Positions 1 through 8,894 of a stretch of 64,000 nucleotides of DNA are shown piece by piece. Source of the stretch: Micromonospora purpureochromogenes (lineage in GTDB: Bacteria > Actinomycetota > Actinomycetes > Mycobacteriales > Micromonosporaceae); the NCBI RefSeq assembly GCF_900091515.1, contig NZ_LT607410.1, positions 6,138,001 to 6,202,000 of the forward strand. The letters are read 5' to 3'. A model generated the notes under the pieces. That model saw only the letters and a program-made list of their open reading frames with translations. It had not been told where the DNA came from and ran no database searches. The position numbers and the translations under genes were made by a program. Positions within the stretch are counted from its first letter, which is position 1; each line of letters begins with the position of its first letter.

Positions 1-201
1 GGCCAGCGCCTCGGCGTCGAGGTCGGCGCACTTGAGTTCCAGGGTCAGCCGGTGATCACGCAGGTAGCCGACCAGGATGCTGCGCTCGTCGTCGAAGCCA
101 CCGTCGGACCGGGGGTCGTCCTCGGGCTTGAGGAACATGTCCGACCAGCCGAAGGAGCGGGTGGGGAGGTCAGCGGGGGCGTCGGCGTGAGGGTCCGTCA
201 T
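1..201 (-). CDS. DinB/DUF664-family protein (5' part only)
   Basis: The first 67 codons of a minus-strand gene that runs off the left edge. The ATG at 201-199 begins MTDPHADAP and the frame continues with an RSILVGYLRDHRLTLELKCA-type segment. That pattern (ERxxLVGYLxxxRxTLxxKCxGL) is typical of the N-terminus of actinobacterial DUF664/DinB-like proteins, four-helix metal-binding proteins related to mycothiol-dependent enzymes. The metal-ligand histidines would lie outside the window and cannot be checked. It lies 77 bases downstream of the small ORF next to the toxin gene, on the same strand, but nothing links it functionally to that cassette. Confidence 0.7.
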   Translation of the reverse strand, partial: MTDPHADAPADLPTRSFGWSDMFLKPEDDPRSDGGFDDERSILVGYLRDHRLTLELKCADLDAEALA

Positions 202-278
202 GTCGCGACCCTGACCCACCTGCGCGCGGGTGGCAAGAGAATTCTGGAGCTACGAAAGACGCTTCTCCGCAACCCTCA

Positions 279-716
279 TCAACTGTCCGTAAGCAAGGGA
301 TCGGCACCTTCCTCGCCCGCGCGCTGGAGCTCTTCCTCGAACATGACGAAGGTCTTCTGATGGATCCCGCGGATCAGGGCTGTCTCCTCGGGAGTCGGAT
401 ACCTCCGCTCTCGGGCCAATGCGTCGGTAATAGCGCTGACGGTTTCATAGAGTGCGAAGACCGGGCCACTTCCCCTGAGATAACGCCCCCTCTCGTACTC
501 GGTCAACTCTATGAACTCACTGCGACTCAGAGCCTCCACGCCATCGCCGCCCACCAACAAAATCTTGTCAATCAGCCGGTCCGCCGACTGCCAGCCGCCG
601 GTCTCTCTGACCAACTTCCAAGCGAGCATGCCGCCATCAGGGGTACCGACGACCTTCACCGGCGTGTCGTAGTAGTTGAAGAATGCTGGGAGCTCAAGAC
701 CCTCTGCCCGTCTCAA
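279..716 (-). CDS. Small hypothetical protein, probable immunity protein for the adjacent toxin
   Basis: A 145-residue, mixed-charge, apparently soluble protein with no signal peptide or membrane segment. I do not recognise the family. Its frame begins at a TTG that overlaps the toxin stop codon (TTGA), so the two genes are translationally coupled; a later start cannot be excluded. The C-terminal half is strongly helical and acidic (ending TFVMFEEELQRAGEEGAD). A small acidic ORF directly after a polymorphic toxin gene is the usual position of the cognate immunity gene, and that positional argument is the only functional evidence. Third-position GC is lower here and in the 3' end of the toxin gene than in the surrounding core genes, which suits a recently acquired or fast-evolving toxin tip and immunity pair. 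Confidence 0.7.
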   Translation of the reverse strand: MRRAEGLELPAFFNYYDTPVKVVGTPDGGMLAWKLVRETGGWQSADRLIDKILLVGGDGVEALSRSEFIELTEYERGRYLRGSGPVFALYETVSAITDALARERRYPTPEETALIRGIHQKTFVMFEEELQRAGEEGADPLLTDS

Positions 717-3700
717 CGCCGTCCACTCTCACTTTCGCCCCGGTTCAGTGCCGACCAGAAGGCTTCCCGCTCCCTGCAGAGCAAACCGTCCATGATCCGA
801 ACCTCTGCGGCTGTCAGCTCGCGACCCTCAGCCTCGGCAATCGCCTCCAGGTCTCGCCGAACCTCGTAAAGAGGATGCTCCCACACCGCAACATCGTCCA
901 TTGCGGCAAGATGCAGGCGCAGTTCGGCGACGTGGCCGTTGGACATCCGCAAGCTGAGCAGCACATCGCGATATCCGCTCGTCAGGGGCTTGATGAAACG
1001 ATCCTTGATGTTAAGCACCACAGCGTCGGTGCGCCGGCCCAACGCAGCAAGCGCTGCGTATACGTCTTCCAGGCGATCAAATTGCACCTTGGCTGCGGCC
1101 AGGTCCTTCAACTTGGATGCGTCGTTATCGTACTCAATGAGTTTGTCCAGAACACGGCGATAGCCCTTGCGTTGGCGCCGCCAGCCAGGGCGGCCATTGC
1201 CAGCCGCCAGGGACGAGGCGACCTGATTCAACTCGCGCTGCGCCACCTCGGCAGCCTGGTAGAGGTTCTTGAGGTACGCCAGCCGATATTCTTCATCGTG
1301 CTGCCTCGACAGATCGAAGTCGGACTGGTACACGGGTTGCTTACGGGCCTTGATGGCTTCTGAGATCTGCCGCTGCTCAGTAGTCAGTGGCGTCGCATGT
1401 ACGGACGACGCAGTAGAGGTGCCACGTGCCCGCCCCGTCGCGGAGATGTCGTCGAGCACTGACCCCAGGACGTCGATGGCCCGCTGATCGGCCGCGAGGT
1501 GGTGCAGCGTCAGCGGACGCGCCGTCAGCGAGTTCGCGAGCTCCGGCGTGGCCAGGACCATCCGAGCCAGATCCGGATGCTGCGTCAACTGCCTAGCCAG
1601 CGTCTCGGCGAGCATCGGCTCGCCGTACGGGGGCGTCTGCCACGTTTCGTCGAGCATGCGAGCAACTCGCGGATCGGCGAGCAACCGCGCCACGTCGTGG
1701 GCCGCCGCCTCGTCGAGGTGCGGGGCGAGCCGCCGAAGCGTCGGACCCTCGAGCTGGGCGGCCACCTCGGCAGGGGTGACGCCTGCTTCGAACACCGCGT
1801 CGAGACCGGCGCTCACCGCGACGACCTCACGAGCCGGCAGCCCGGCAGCCTGGCGCTCGCGGTACGCGAGTTGACGTGCTCGCCGCAGTTCTTCCGCTTC
1901 GCCGGGCGGCTCATCGGGATCCGGCGGAGGGTCGGGCGCGGCAGGTGGCACGCCGTTTGCCGGAGGACCGTTTCCAGGGGAAGCGATGCCCGGACCGTCG
2001 AGCAGGTGGAGGCGGTTCAGGTACGGGTCGCGGTACCCGGCCTCGTCCTCCGGCGTCGACGGATAGTCGGGCAGATCGGGGAGGACGCTGAACCGTCCCC
2101 GGGCCAGCCCACCCAGCGGCATCGGCCGGCCGTCACCGCCGAGCACGAGGGCGTCGACGCTGATGACGTTGTCCGGGTCGGCGACACCCTGATGGCGGTA
2201 GAGGGGCTGGTCGTGGACTGCGCCGCTCTGCGGGTCGAGGTAGAGGATGGTGCCGTTCTGGTTGAGGGCGACCCAGGCGTGGGACCCGCCGTTCTCCCAC
2301 TCGGTGATGAGGAACGCGTAGCTGCCGTGGCCGCCGATCTTCAGCTGGACGCGCAGGTTCTCGAAGCCACGGTCGACCGCGTCGTGCAGGGTCGGACTGT
2401 CCGTCGCCCCTTCCCGTCGGCCCACCAGCTTCTGGAAACGCCCGCCGGTGACCTGCTCCACCCGCCGCGGGCCGTTCTTCTCGCCCATGATCAGACAGCG
2501 GATGTCACCCGCGGCGTAGCCGTCGAAGGTACGCGGCGCGGAGACCCGCGGCCGGCCGTGTACCCAGGTCTCGAAGAGCGACAGCGTGCAGTCGAGGCAG
2601 TTGATGCCGCGCGTGGGGTCGGCCTGCGGCCCGCCGTCGTTGGCGAGCGCGAACCACCCGCCCTGCCGGGGATCGGCGGTCCGCACGACGCTGCCGTCGG
2701 GGTGGCGGGGCATCTGCCGTTCGAGGTCGGTCTGGTGCAGTGCCAGCGGCGGGCGCAGCCCACCCCACTGCCCGTACCGGCGGGAACGGTCGATCGGCGG
2801 CGGGTCGTCGTCGGCACCGGTCAGCGCCGACCGGTCGCTCGTCTCGACCGCACCGAGGGCCAGGTCGGCGACGTCGTCGTTGATCCGCTGGAAGTCGGCC
2901 GGGTTGTCGATGAAGACCTCGTCCGGCACGACCCTGCCGGCCAGAATGTCATCGGCCAGATCCTGCTCGTCGAAAGCGTCACGCTGGTCCTGGTTCGCAA
3001 GCCGCTGGAACCAGTCCGCCATTTCGACGCGACCCTCGCGCTGCAACTCGATCGCGCGACGAGCAGACCGGCGTGCTCTTTCCTCGTGGGTCCGAGCCAC
3101 ATCCTTACGGCGGCTGGCCGCGTCGAACCGCCGCTTGTCCTCGTACCAGGCTCGCTGTGACTCGAAGTAGCCCTGGTAGCGGCATCGCTCCAGAGCTTCC
3201 CGCTCGGCCGCCCAATTCGCGGCGTACCACTCGGGCGTCCTCGGGCGTGGCAGTCCAGTGGCCGGTCCCAATGGAACGGGCGACGGTTGCGCCTCGGGAA
3301 GTGGTGAGGTCGCCGGGGCCAGCGCCTCCAGCGACGGGAACCGGTTCGGTGTGCCGACGTCACCGTCCTGGTGTGGTGTCCCTGGACCCTGCCGAGGCGA
3401 TGGATCCGCACCTACCGAGCCGGGCCGCTGCACCTGTGGCGGAGTGGCGGTCGGAGGGCTGCCGTGAGCGGCGGCCACCGGCGGGTGCGCCGAGGCAGGC
3501 CCGTTCCCACTGGCTGGAGGGACGCTGGTCGCCGTGCCGACCGCCGCAGTGCCGGACGACGTCACGGTGGCGTGCGACGTCACAGAGCCGGACGTCGTCA
3601 CGGTCGCGGACGACGTCACAGTGCCCGATCTCGTCACGGTGGTGGGCATCGCCGTGGTGGCGGAGGTCGTCACGGGGCCGGTGGTCACCGGGGTGGAGGT

Positions 3701-5161
3701 CGCCGGGTTGGCAGCCGTCGGTGTGGTGGTGGAGTGAGCCGCGGTGGCAGGCACATCGCCAACCTGTGGCGACGGCGGGCGTTCCGTGGTGACCGACGAG
3801 AGCGTGGGGCTGCCCGACGCCGGTCCGTGGGCCGCCTGAGTCGACGCGGCGGCGTCGGTATCCGCGGTCACGGCCACTGACACCCCGGGACCCGACGCCG
3901 ACCCGCCCTCCGCAGCCGGAACTGTGTCTCCCCGGCCCGCCGCCACGGCCTCCCGATCCGGCGGGGGCGCCGGCGGAGCGGCGTCCGCGAGGGGGGCGGC
4001 AAGCGCCGCGCCCGGTCCGGAGCCACCGGACAACGCCGAAGCGTCCGCCTCGGCAGACGAGCCGTCGCGGGGCGAGGGGAGGTCGCCCGCAGCCACGGCC
4101 GGCGACACGAGGGGCAACTCCATCGGCGGGAGCGGCGCGGCGAGCGCACTCAACTGCCCGTCGACGCGGGCGCGCACCGCGGCGTCGACCTGGCCGGTCG
4201 CCGAACCGGTGGCACCGGAGACGGCCGCCCGCGCGGCGTCCTCCAGCGACAGGACGCCCTGGCCGGTGGCCAGGCCCGCCGCGCCCTCGGCGAGGGTCTC
4301 GCCGGTCATCTCCCGCCCGAAGTGTTCGGCGATCCGCGCGCCGCGACCGTGGGCGTGCCGGCCGAGCCCCGCCAGCGGTGCCACCGCGCCGCCGGCGAGC
4401 CCACCGACCGCCGACGTGCCGAGGTCGGCCAGGTCCAGGCCGTGGCGACGTCCGGTGGAATTCTGGTACGCCTGCGTGGCGAGGCTGATCCCGGACTCCT
4501 CGGCCGCCTCCTCCAGCCCGCCCCTGGCGGCGCGCTTGCCCAGCCCACGCATGCCGCCCCGGGCCACCTCCTTGGCGGCCCGCTCCCCGGCCTCCTTGAG
4601 GCCCTGCTTCAGTTCCTTCTTCGCGAGTTGGGCCAGCAGCCGCTTGAAGATCTGCTGGACCACCAGCCGGCTGGCGGTGGTCGCCGCCCCCACGGCGGGT
4701 GACGCGGCACCGGCGGTCACCACGCTGGCCACGGCGATCGCCAGCAGCTCGACGACGAGGATGCCCAACTCGATCCAGACCTCGAGCTTGGCGCCCTCGA
4801 TGTCGCAGCCGCACTCCTCGACCAGCCGGCCGAGGTCGCCGCTGACCGCGAGCAGGACGGGCAGGGGCGCCTCGTCGCCTTCGGCAACCCGCCGCCAGGC
4901 GGTGTCGAACGCCTCGGCCACCAGGCCGATGCCGCCGTACCCACTGCGCACCTCGGCCGCGGCGGTGATCGCGTCGTCGCGCGGACCGGCGAGCGCCGCG
5001 GCGACGCCGTACCACTGGTCGGCGAGGTCCCAGACGGCGCGTTCGTCCCCCTCCGGCCACTCCACCCCGATGACCCAGTCGAGTGCCTCGTAGACCCAGC
5101 CCGGCAGGTCCCAGGGGCTGTATTCGAGCGGGTGCGGGATCGGGCTGGGCAGCAGGCTCAC
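713..5161 (-). CDS. Polymorphic toxin: WXG100/CpnT-like N-terminus, glutamine deamidase (Tox-PL) domain, RelA/SpoT-like C-terminus
   Basis: A 1482-residue protein; GTG start at 5161 with GGAGG about 10 bases upstream. Residues 1-130 resemble the WXG100-like N-terminal domain of CpnT-type secreted toxins. A hydrophobic stretch follows (about 128-165), then a basic/alanine-rich helical region and a long Pro/Ala/Thr/Ser-rich linker (about 330-650) with repeated TVTxSGTVTSS-type units. Around 840-980 lies a papain-like toxin glutamine-deamidase domain: Cys855 in GINCLDC, His961 in GSHAWVAL and Asp976 in YLDPQSG form a plausible catalytic triad. After a Pro/Glu-rich linker the last ~160 residues contain SKLKDLAAAKVQF (Asp1353), KPLTSGYRDVLLSL (Gly1396-Asp1399) and VAELRLHL (Glu1413), which look like the RelA/SpoT nucleotidyltransferase pattern. 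Export by an ESX/type VII system is inferred from the N-terminus. The C-terminal assignment is my pattern match and is less certain than the deamidase. Confidence 0.85.
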   Translation of the reverse strand: MSLLPSPIPHPLEYSPWDLPGWVYEALDWVIGVEWPEGDERAVWDLADQWYGVAAALAGPRDDAITAAAEVRSGYGGIGLVAEAFDTAWRRVAEGDEAPLPVLLAVSGDLGRLVEECGCDIEGAKLEVWIELGILVVELLAIAVASVVTAGAASPAVGAATTASRLVVQQIFKRLLAQLAKKELKQGLKEAGERAAKEVARGGMRGLGKRAARGGLEEAAEESGISLATQAYQNSTGRRHGLDLADLGTSAVGGLAGGAVAPLAGLGRHAHGRGARIAEHFGREMTGETLAEGAAGLATGQGVLSLEDAARAAVSGATGSATGQVDAAVRARVDGQLSALAAPLPPMELPLVSPAVAAGDLPSPRDGSSAEADASALSGGSGPGAALAAPLADAAPPAPPPDREAVAAGRGDTVPAAEGGSASGPGVSVAVTADTDAAASTQAAHGPASGSPTLSSVTTERPPSPQVGDVPATAAHSTTTPTAANPATSTPVTTGPVTTSATTAMPTTVTRSGTVTSSATVTTSGSVTSHATVTSSGTAAVGTATSVPPASGNGPASAHPPVAAAHGSPPTATPPQVQRPGSVGADPSPRQGPGTPHQDGDVGTPNRFPSLEALAPATSPLPEAQPSPVPLGPATGLPRPRTPEWYAANWAAEREALERCRYQGYFESQRAWYEDKRRFDAASRRKDVARTHEERARRSARRAIELQREGRVEMADWFQRLANQDQRDAFDEQDLADDILAGRVVPDEVFIDNPADFQRINDDVADLALGAVETSDRSALTGADDDPPPIDRSRRYGQWGGLRPPLALHQTDLERQMPRHPDGSVVRTADPRQGGWFALANDGGPQADPTRGINCLDCTLSLFETWVHGRPRVSAPRTFDGYAAGDIRCLIMGEKNGPRRVEQVTGGRFQKLVGRREGATDSPTLHDAVDRGFENLRVQLKIGGHGSYAFLITEWENGGSHAWVALNQNGTILYLDPQSGAVHDQPLYRHQGVADPDNVISVDALVLGGDGRPMPLGGLARGRFSVLPDLPDYPSTPEDEAGYRDPYLNRLHLLDGPGIASPGNGPPANGVPPAAPDPPPDPDEPPGEAEELRRARQLAYRERQAAGLPAREVVAVSAGLDAVFEAGVTPAEVAAQLEGPTLRRLAPHLDEAAAHDVARLLADPRVARMLDETWQTPPYGEPMLAETLARQLTQHPDLARMVLATPELANSLTARPLTLHHLAADQRAIDVLGSVLDDISATGRARGTSTASSVHATPLTTEQRQISEAIKARKQPVYQSDFDLSRQHDEEYRLAYLKNLYQAAEVAQRELNQVASSLAAGNGRPGWRRQRKGYRRVLDKLIEYDNDASKLKDLAAAKVQFDRLEDVYAALAALGRRTDAVVLNIKDRFIKPLTSGYRDVLLSLRMSNGHVAELRLHLAAMDDVAVWEHPLYEVRRDLEAIAEAEGRELTAAEVRIMDGLLCREREAFWSALNRGESESGRR

Positions 5162-5179
5162 GGCTCGGTCCTCCGCAGG

Positions 5180-5524
5180 TCAGCGCCGGTAGTCGTGCTG
5201 GCCGGACACCCCGTCGAGGCGCCGGCCGCTCGCGGCGTCGGTCTCCACTGTGGCGTCGACGGACGCCACGACGTCGGCACCGAGCCCGGCCAACGCCCGG
5301 CCGACCCCCTCCCAGGCGCGCAGCAGCGTCTCCTCGTAACCGCGGTAGCTCTTCTCGAACGCGGCGCCGATGTCGTCGCGACCCCATGGGCGCTGGGCGC
5401 TCGCCGCCGCGATGCGACCGCCGACCTGCTCACGTCGGGTGCCGACCGCCTCGCCGGCAAGGTGGAGGTCGGTGCCGCCCCGCCGGGCCCGGTCCGGGTC
5501 GAGCCAGAGCTGCCCCTCAGCCAC
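5180..5524 (-). CDS. Small WXG100/ESAT-6-like protein
   Basis: 114 residues from a GTG at 5524 ([13 protein letters not shown]), with GAAGGGG just upstream. The start overlaps the stop of the preceding YbaB-like gene by 8 bases, and the stop is 18 bases before the toxin start, so the three genes form one operon. The protein is alpha-helical with a central WG turn ([19 protein letters not shown]) separating two helical halves, as in the WxG hairpins of type VII secretion substrates. It probably acts as a secretion partner or chaperone for the downstream toxin. An upstream extension of the frame is open but reads through the neighbouring gene in an unnatural composition and was rejected. Confidence 0.75.
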   Translation of the reverse strand: MAEGQLWLDPDRARRGGTDLHLAGEAVGTRREQVGGRIAAASAQRPWGRDDIGAAFEKSYRGYEETLLRAWEGVGRALAGLGADVVASVDATVETDAASGRRLDGVSGQHDYRR

Positions 5525-5993
5525 GCCGTTCCCCTTCGCCCTGAAGGGCCGCGTCGGCCCGGCCGAGCAGCGCACCGAAGTCACCGCTGCGGATGAAGTC
5601 CACCGAGCCGGACCCCGCCGGCAGGTAACCGGCAACCAACTCCTGGGTGGCGGCGACGGCGGCAGCGGTGGCCCGGTGGACCGTCGTGGTGATCTTCCGG
5701 CTCAGATCTCTCGCGTCCCGGGCGTGGTAAACGGCCGGACTGAGCTCCACGGCGATCAACTCGCCCCGGGCTCCCACGGTGGCGGTCACCTGACCGTCGT
5801 CGGAGCGTTCGGTGATCCGCAGCTCCGCCAGCTTGGTCTGCAGTTCGTCCAAACCGGACCGAAGCCGCCGGTACTGCCCGTACACCTCGTCGAACCGCGC
5901 CCGGAGCGCGCGATTGGCCTCCCGGTCGACACTTTCGGCCAACGCCACCCTCCCCCGGTCACGTTCAGTCAGGCGAACCATACCGGGTGCCAC
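5517..5993 (-). CDS. YbaB/EbfC-like protein
   Basis: 158 residues. An N-terminal helical segment ([26 protein letters not shown]) is followed by a beta-rich [19 protein letters not shown] segment and a C-terminal helix. That is the layout of the YbaB/EbfC family of small dimeric nucleoid-associated proteins, and diverged members often open ESX-type toxin operons in actinomycetes. It is the first gene of the cassette, overlapping the WXG-like gene by 8 bases. The start is uncertain: the frame opens at GTG 5993, but ATG 5981 ([10 protein letters not shown]) is equally possible and neither has a strong ribosome binding site. Its role at the toxin locus is unknown. Confidence 0.75.
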   Translation of the reverse strand: MAPGMVRLTERDRGRVALAESVDREANRALRARFDEVYGQYRRLRSGLDELQTKLAELRITERSDDGQVTATVGARGELIAVELSPAVYHARDARDLSRKITTTVHRATAAAVAATQELVAGYLPAGSGSVDFIRSGDFGALLGRADAALQGEGERRG

Positions 5994-6024
5994 GAAGTCG
6001 TGGGGGTCCGGTAGTTTTCAGCTC

Positions 6025-7248
6025 GTGATCGATCGCCAGCAGGCCGAGCAACTCGCCACGGTGTGGGCTCGCCGCGACTCGCAGCGCCTCGGCTACGAGT
6101 GCCGCCCGAGGATCGACGAGTTCGACCTGGGGTATGTGATCCGCTCGGTCGTAAGCCCCGACATCGACACCGTGCCGGGTGACCTGCCCACGACCGTGGT
6201 GGACAAGGAGACCGGCGAGGTCTCCACCTGGCCGCGGGTGCCGGTCGCCGCGGTCGAGCAGATGTACCGGCGCAGTCGCCCCACCGGTGGCCCGGCGCCA
6301 CGCACGGTCGACCCGGCCAGCCAGCTGCTCCGCGAGATCCGGCGGCTGCCGACGCCGGCCACGGTCGCCCACCTCACCGTCGAGGGCCGCACGTACCTCG
6401 GCCACGGCGCCAAGGGCGACGTCGAGCTGCACCACCACCCGCTGGTCCGCGCGTACCTGGACGACCTGCCGGCCGGGCACCTGGTGCGGGGCGGCGACCG
6501 CCACGCCGAGCTGATCGTCGTCTCCGACGTCCTCCACGAGTACGACCACCGACGCGCCGCAGCGGGCGAGGCTCCGCTGACGATGCGGGAGGCGGAGCTG
6601 CTTCTCTTCGAATCCCCGTTCCAGATTTTCCGCGTGCGGGAACCAGGAGATCCGGCCGCCGGTCCGGCCGATCGAGCATGCGATTTCTGCCTGAACTTCC
6701 TGGTTCACTTCGCAGTGGTCGGGTGGTCGGATCTGGCATACACGCGGGAGTTGCGACCGGAGACGCACACCTCACCGGAGCCGGGCCGCTTCCCAGCTGA
6801 GGTGGCGAGTGCGCTTGTGGATGGCGGTTGGCGGCCCGGCCGCGGAGACGCAGACATCGCGCGGATCGCGATCCTTGAGACACAGGAGCGAGTCAGCGGC
6901 CATCCGGACCTTCCGGCTGCTCAGGAAGCACTCACGCGGTTTCCGGGCCTGACGTCCGGCCGTCGCGGCCCGGGACGAGAGGTGTGGATTTCCTGGTTCG
7001 GCATCGATCCACTCCATGCGGCGCACACCGCCGACACCCTCGCCGACTTCGGTGCCGTCCTCGGCGTTCGACTGTTCCCGATCGGCTCCGAACGGCAGGA
7101 CAGCATCCTCGCGGTGGACGAGCACGGCCGGATCTTCGCCCTGGATCAGGCCGGCGAGTGGTTCCTCGGCGACGACATCGACGCCGCGCTCACCACGCTG
7201 CTGCTCGGCCTGGCCCCGGCCCGGGTCCGCGACGACGGCACCTGGTGA
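6025..7248 (+). CDS. YwqJ-like deaminase-fold plus SUKH-3-type domain protein
   Basis: 407 residues from GTG 6025, divergent from the toxin cassette with only 31 bases between starts. The middle (about 90-240) contains RHAELIVVSD (His160-Ala-Glu162) and CDFCLNFL (Cys219, Cys222), the HAE...CxxC zinc and proton-shuttle signature of the cytidine-deaminase fold as used in YwqJ-type toxins. The C-terminal 145 residues (DGGWRPGRGDADIARIAILE through HGRIFALDQAGEWFLGDDI) match the SUKH-3 pattern, a family best known as immunity or nucleic-acid-toxin-binding domains. A toxin-like and an immunity-like domain are therefore in one chain. There is no signal peptide or WXG domain. It could be a DNA/RNA or nucleotide deaminase controlled in cis, or an inactivated deaminase used as scaffold. 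The SUKH-3 call is stronger than the deaminase call. Confidence 0.75.
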   Translation: MIDRQQAEQLATVWARRDSQRLGYECRPRIDEFDLGYVIRSVVSPDIDTVPGDLPTTVVDKETGEVSTWPRVPVAAVEQMYRRSRPTGGPAPRTVDPASQLLREIRRLPTPATVAHLTVEGRTYLGHGAKGDVELHHHPLVRAYLDDLPAGHLVRGGDRHAELIVVSDVLHEYDHRRAAAGEAPLTMREAELLLFESPFQIFRVREPGDPAAGPADRACDFCLNFLVHFAVVGWSDLAYTRELRPETHTSPEPGRFPAEVASALVDGGWRPGRGDADIARIAILETQERVSGHPDLPAAQEALTRFPGLTSGRRGPGREVWISWFGIDPLHAAHTADTLADFGAVLGVRLFPIGSERQDSILAVDEHGRIFALDQAGEWFLGDDIDAALTTLLLGLAPARVRDDGTW

Positions 7249-7267
7249 GCGGCGGGCATATGCCGGC

Positions 7268-7317
7268 TGAGCGATATACCTGAGAGGCATAAATATGCCT
7301 GACAGGCATACCGCTCA
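7268..7317. repeat. Dispersed palindromic element, copy 1 (imperfect)
   Basis: Inverted repeat of 24-base arms with four mismatches and a 2-base spacer, built on AGGCAT / ATGCCT. It sits between the convergent ends of the SUKH-3 gene and the aldehyde dehydrogenase gene. It resembles the copies at 19650-19689 and 38620-38667. It could form a bidirectional terminator-like hairpin, though no T-run follows. Confidence 0.7.
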
Positions 7318-7381
7318 ACGAGGTGACCGCTTCCGGCACCGACACGCCCGGCCGGCACCGCGCCAAGCCGGCTGACACCGG

Positions 7382-8821
7382 CTAGAGCGCCACGCCGGTC
7401 AGCACCATCACCCGCGGCTCGGTGTAGTCCTCCATCGCGCTGCGCAGCCCCTCACGCCCCACGCCACTCCCCTTGACGCCCCCGTACGGCATCTGGTCTG
7501 CGCGATAAGACGGCACGTCCCCGACGATCACCCCGCCGACCTCCAGCACCCGCGCGGCCTCGAACGCCACGTCCAGGCGGTGGGTGAACACCCCCGCCTG
7601 CAACCCGTACGCCGAGTCGTTGACAGCGGCGAACGCGGCGCGGTCGTCGGTGGCCCGCGCGACCACCAGGACCGGCCCGAAGACCTCCTCGGTGCAGACC
7701 TTCGCGTCGGCGGGCACGCCGGAGAGCACGGTCGGCGGGTAGGTGGCGCCGTCGCGCCGGCCGCCCACCTCGATGGTGGCCCCGGCCATGACCGCCTCGT
7801 CCACCCACGCCTCCACCCGCTGCGCCGCCTCCACCGAGACCAGCGGCCCGACGTCGGTCAACCCGGAGGCAGGGTCGCCCACCCGCAGTTCCTGCACCGA
7901 CGCGACCAGCCGGGGCAGGAAGCCGTCGTACAGCCACTCGTGCACGAAGACCCGCTGCACGGCGATGCACGACTGCCCGGCCTGGTAGTTGGAGAACATC
8001 GCGATCCGGTGCGCGGCGAAGGTCAGGTCCTCGTCGGCGGCCCAGTCCTCGCAGATCACCGCCGCCGCGTTGCCGCCCAGCTCCAACGTCACGTGCTTCT
8101 CCGGCGCGGACCGGCGGATCGCCGCGCCCACCGGGCCGGAGCCGGTGAACGACACCACCGGCAGGCGCGGGTCGGCGACCAGCTCGGCGGCCCGCTCGTT
8201 GGGCAGCGGCAGCACCGAGAACATGCCCTCGGGCAGCTCGGTCTCGGCCAGGATCTCCCCGAGCAGCAGCGCCGACAGCGGCGTCGCCGGGGCCGGCTTC
8301 ACGATGATCGGCGCGCCCACCGCGATCGCCGGGGCGACCTTGTGCGCCACCAGGTTCAGCGGGAAGTTGAACGGCGCGATCCCCAGCACGGGGCCACGGG
8401 GCACCCGGCGCACCAGGGCGATCCGCCCGGTCGCCGCCGGGTCGGTGTCCAGGCGCTGCAACTCGCCGGAGAAGCGCCGCGCCTCCTCCGCCGCCCAGCG
8501 GAACGTCGACACCGCGCGCCCCACCTCGGCCCGCGCCCACTTGACCGGCTTGCCGTTCTCGGCGGTGATCAGCGCCGCGACCTCCTCGGCCCGCTCCGCC
8601 AGCCGCCGGGAGACGTGGTCCAGGGCCGCCGCCCGCACGTGCGCGGGCAGGGCCGCGGCCTGCGCCGCCACGCCGGCCGCCGCCGCGACGGCGGCCTCGA
8701 CCTGGTCGGCCGTGGCGAGCGTGGTACGCCCCACCGTCCGGCCGTCGTACGGGTGGGTGACGGTCAGCTCGCCCTCGCCGTGGACGGGGCGACCGGCGAC
8801 ATAGAAGGCTCTCGGCTCCAC
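7382..8821 (-). CDS. NAD(P)-dependent aldehyde dehydrogenase
   Basis: 479 residues from GTG 8821 ([10 protein letters not shown]). The frame is open up to 8944, but the extension has poor coding character and overlaps the likely promoter region of the divergent gene; no start has a strong ribosome binding site. ALDH hallmarks are present: [10 protein letters not shown] cofactor-domain entry, FTGSGPVG Rossmann turn, general base Glu247 in VTLELGGN and catalytic Cys285 in [10 protein letters not shown], ending in a [14 protein letters not shown] oligomerisation tail. The [19 protein letters not shown] pattern is closer to phosphonoacetaldehyde/lactaldehyde/non-phosphorylating GAPDH-type ALDHs than to betaine or GABA-aldehyde enzymes. 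Its divergence from the 4-aminobutyraldehyde dehydrogenase gene suggests succinate-semialdehyde oxidation as a possible role, but the substrate cannot be read from sequence. Confidence 0.85.
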   Translation of the reverse strand: MEPRAFYVAGRPVHGEGELTVTHPYDGRTVGRTTLATADQVEAAVAAAAGVAAQAAALPAHVRAAALDHVSRRLAERAEEVAALITAENGKPVKWARAEVGRAVSTFRWAAEEARRFSGELQRLDTDPAATGRIALVRRVPRGPVLGIAPFNFPLNLVAHKVAPAIAVGAPIIVKPAPATPLSALLLGEILAETELPEGMFSVLPLPNERAAELVADPRLPVVSFTGSGPVGAAIRRSAPEKHVTLELGGNAAAVICEDWAADEDLTFAAHRIAMFSNYQAGQSCIAVQRVFVHEWLYDGFLPRLVASVQELRVGDPASGLTDVGPLVSVEAAQRVEAWVDEAVMAGATIEVGGRRDGATYPPTVLSGVPADAKVCTEEVFGPVLVVARATDDRAAFAAVNDSAYGLQAGVFTHRLDVAFEAARVLEVGGVIVGDVPSYRADQMPYGGVKGSGVGREGLRSAMEDYTEPRVMVLTGVAL

Positions 8822-8882
8822 GTCGGCAGCGTAGACGACGACCGCCCGCACGGAAACAGTCGCCACAGGCCTTGTCTGCCGC

Positions 8883-8894
8883 GAATTCAGTAGC
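8883..8894. promoter_or_regulatory. Candidate Lrp-type operator upstream of the aminobutyraldehyde dehydrogenase gene
   Basis: GAATTCAGTAGC, 67 bases before the dehydrogenase start, in the divergent promoter region 8822-8961. It matches 10 of 12 positions with GGATTCCGTAGC at 28308 and is close to GGATTCCGTTGC at 27673, both next to polyamine genes. Function as a regulator site is inferred from this recurrence. Confidence 0.45.

Noticed and set aside
1499..3160. Long open frame on the + strand opposite the toxin gene
   Set aside because: Third-position GC bias of the toxin strand creates antisense open frames; the sequence is Arg/Gly/His-rich, lacks a ribosome binding site and has no recognisable domain.
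3540..3740. Possible short tandem DNA repeat (GACGTC-rich)
   Set aside because: It is the coding sequence of the Thr/Ser/Val-rich repeats in the toxin linker, not an independent element.
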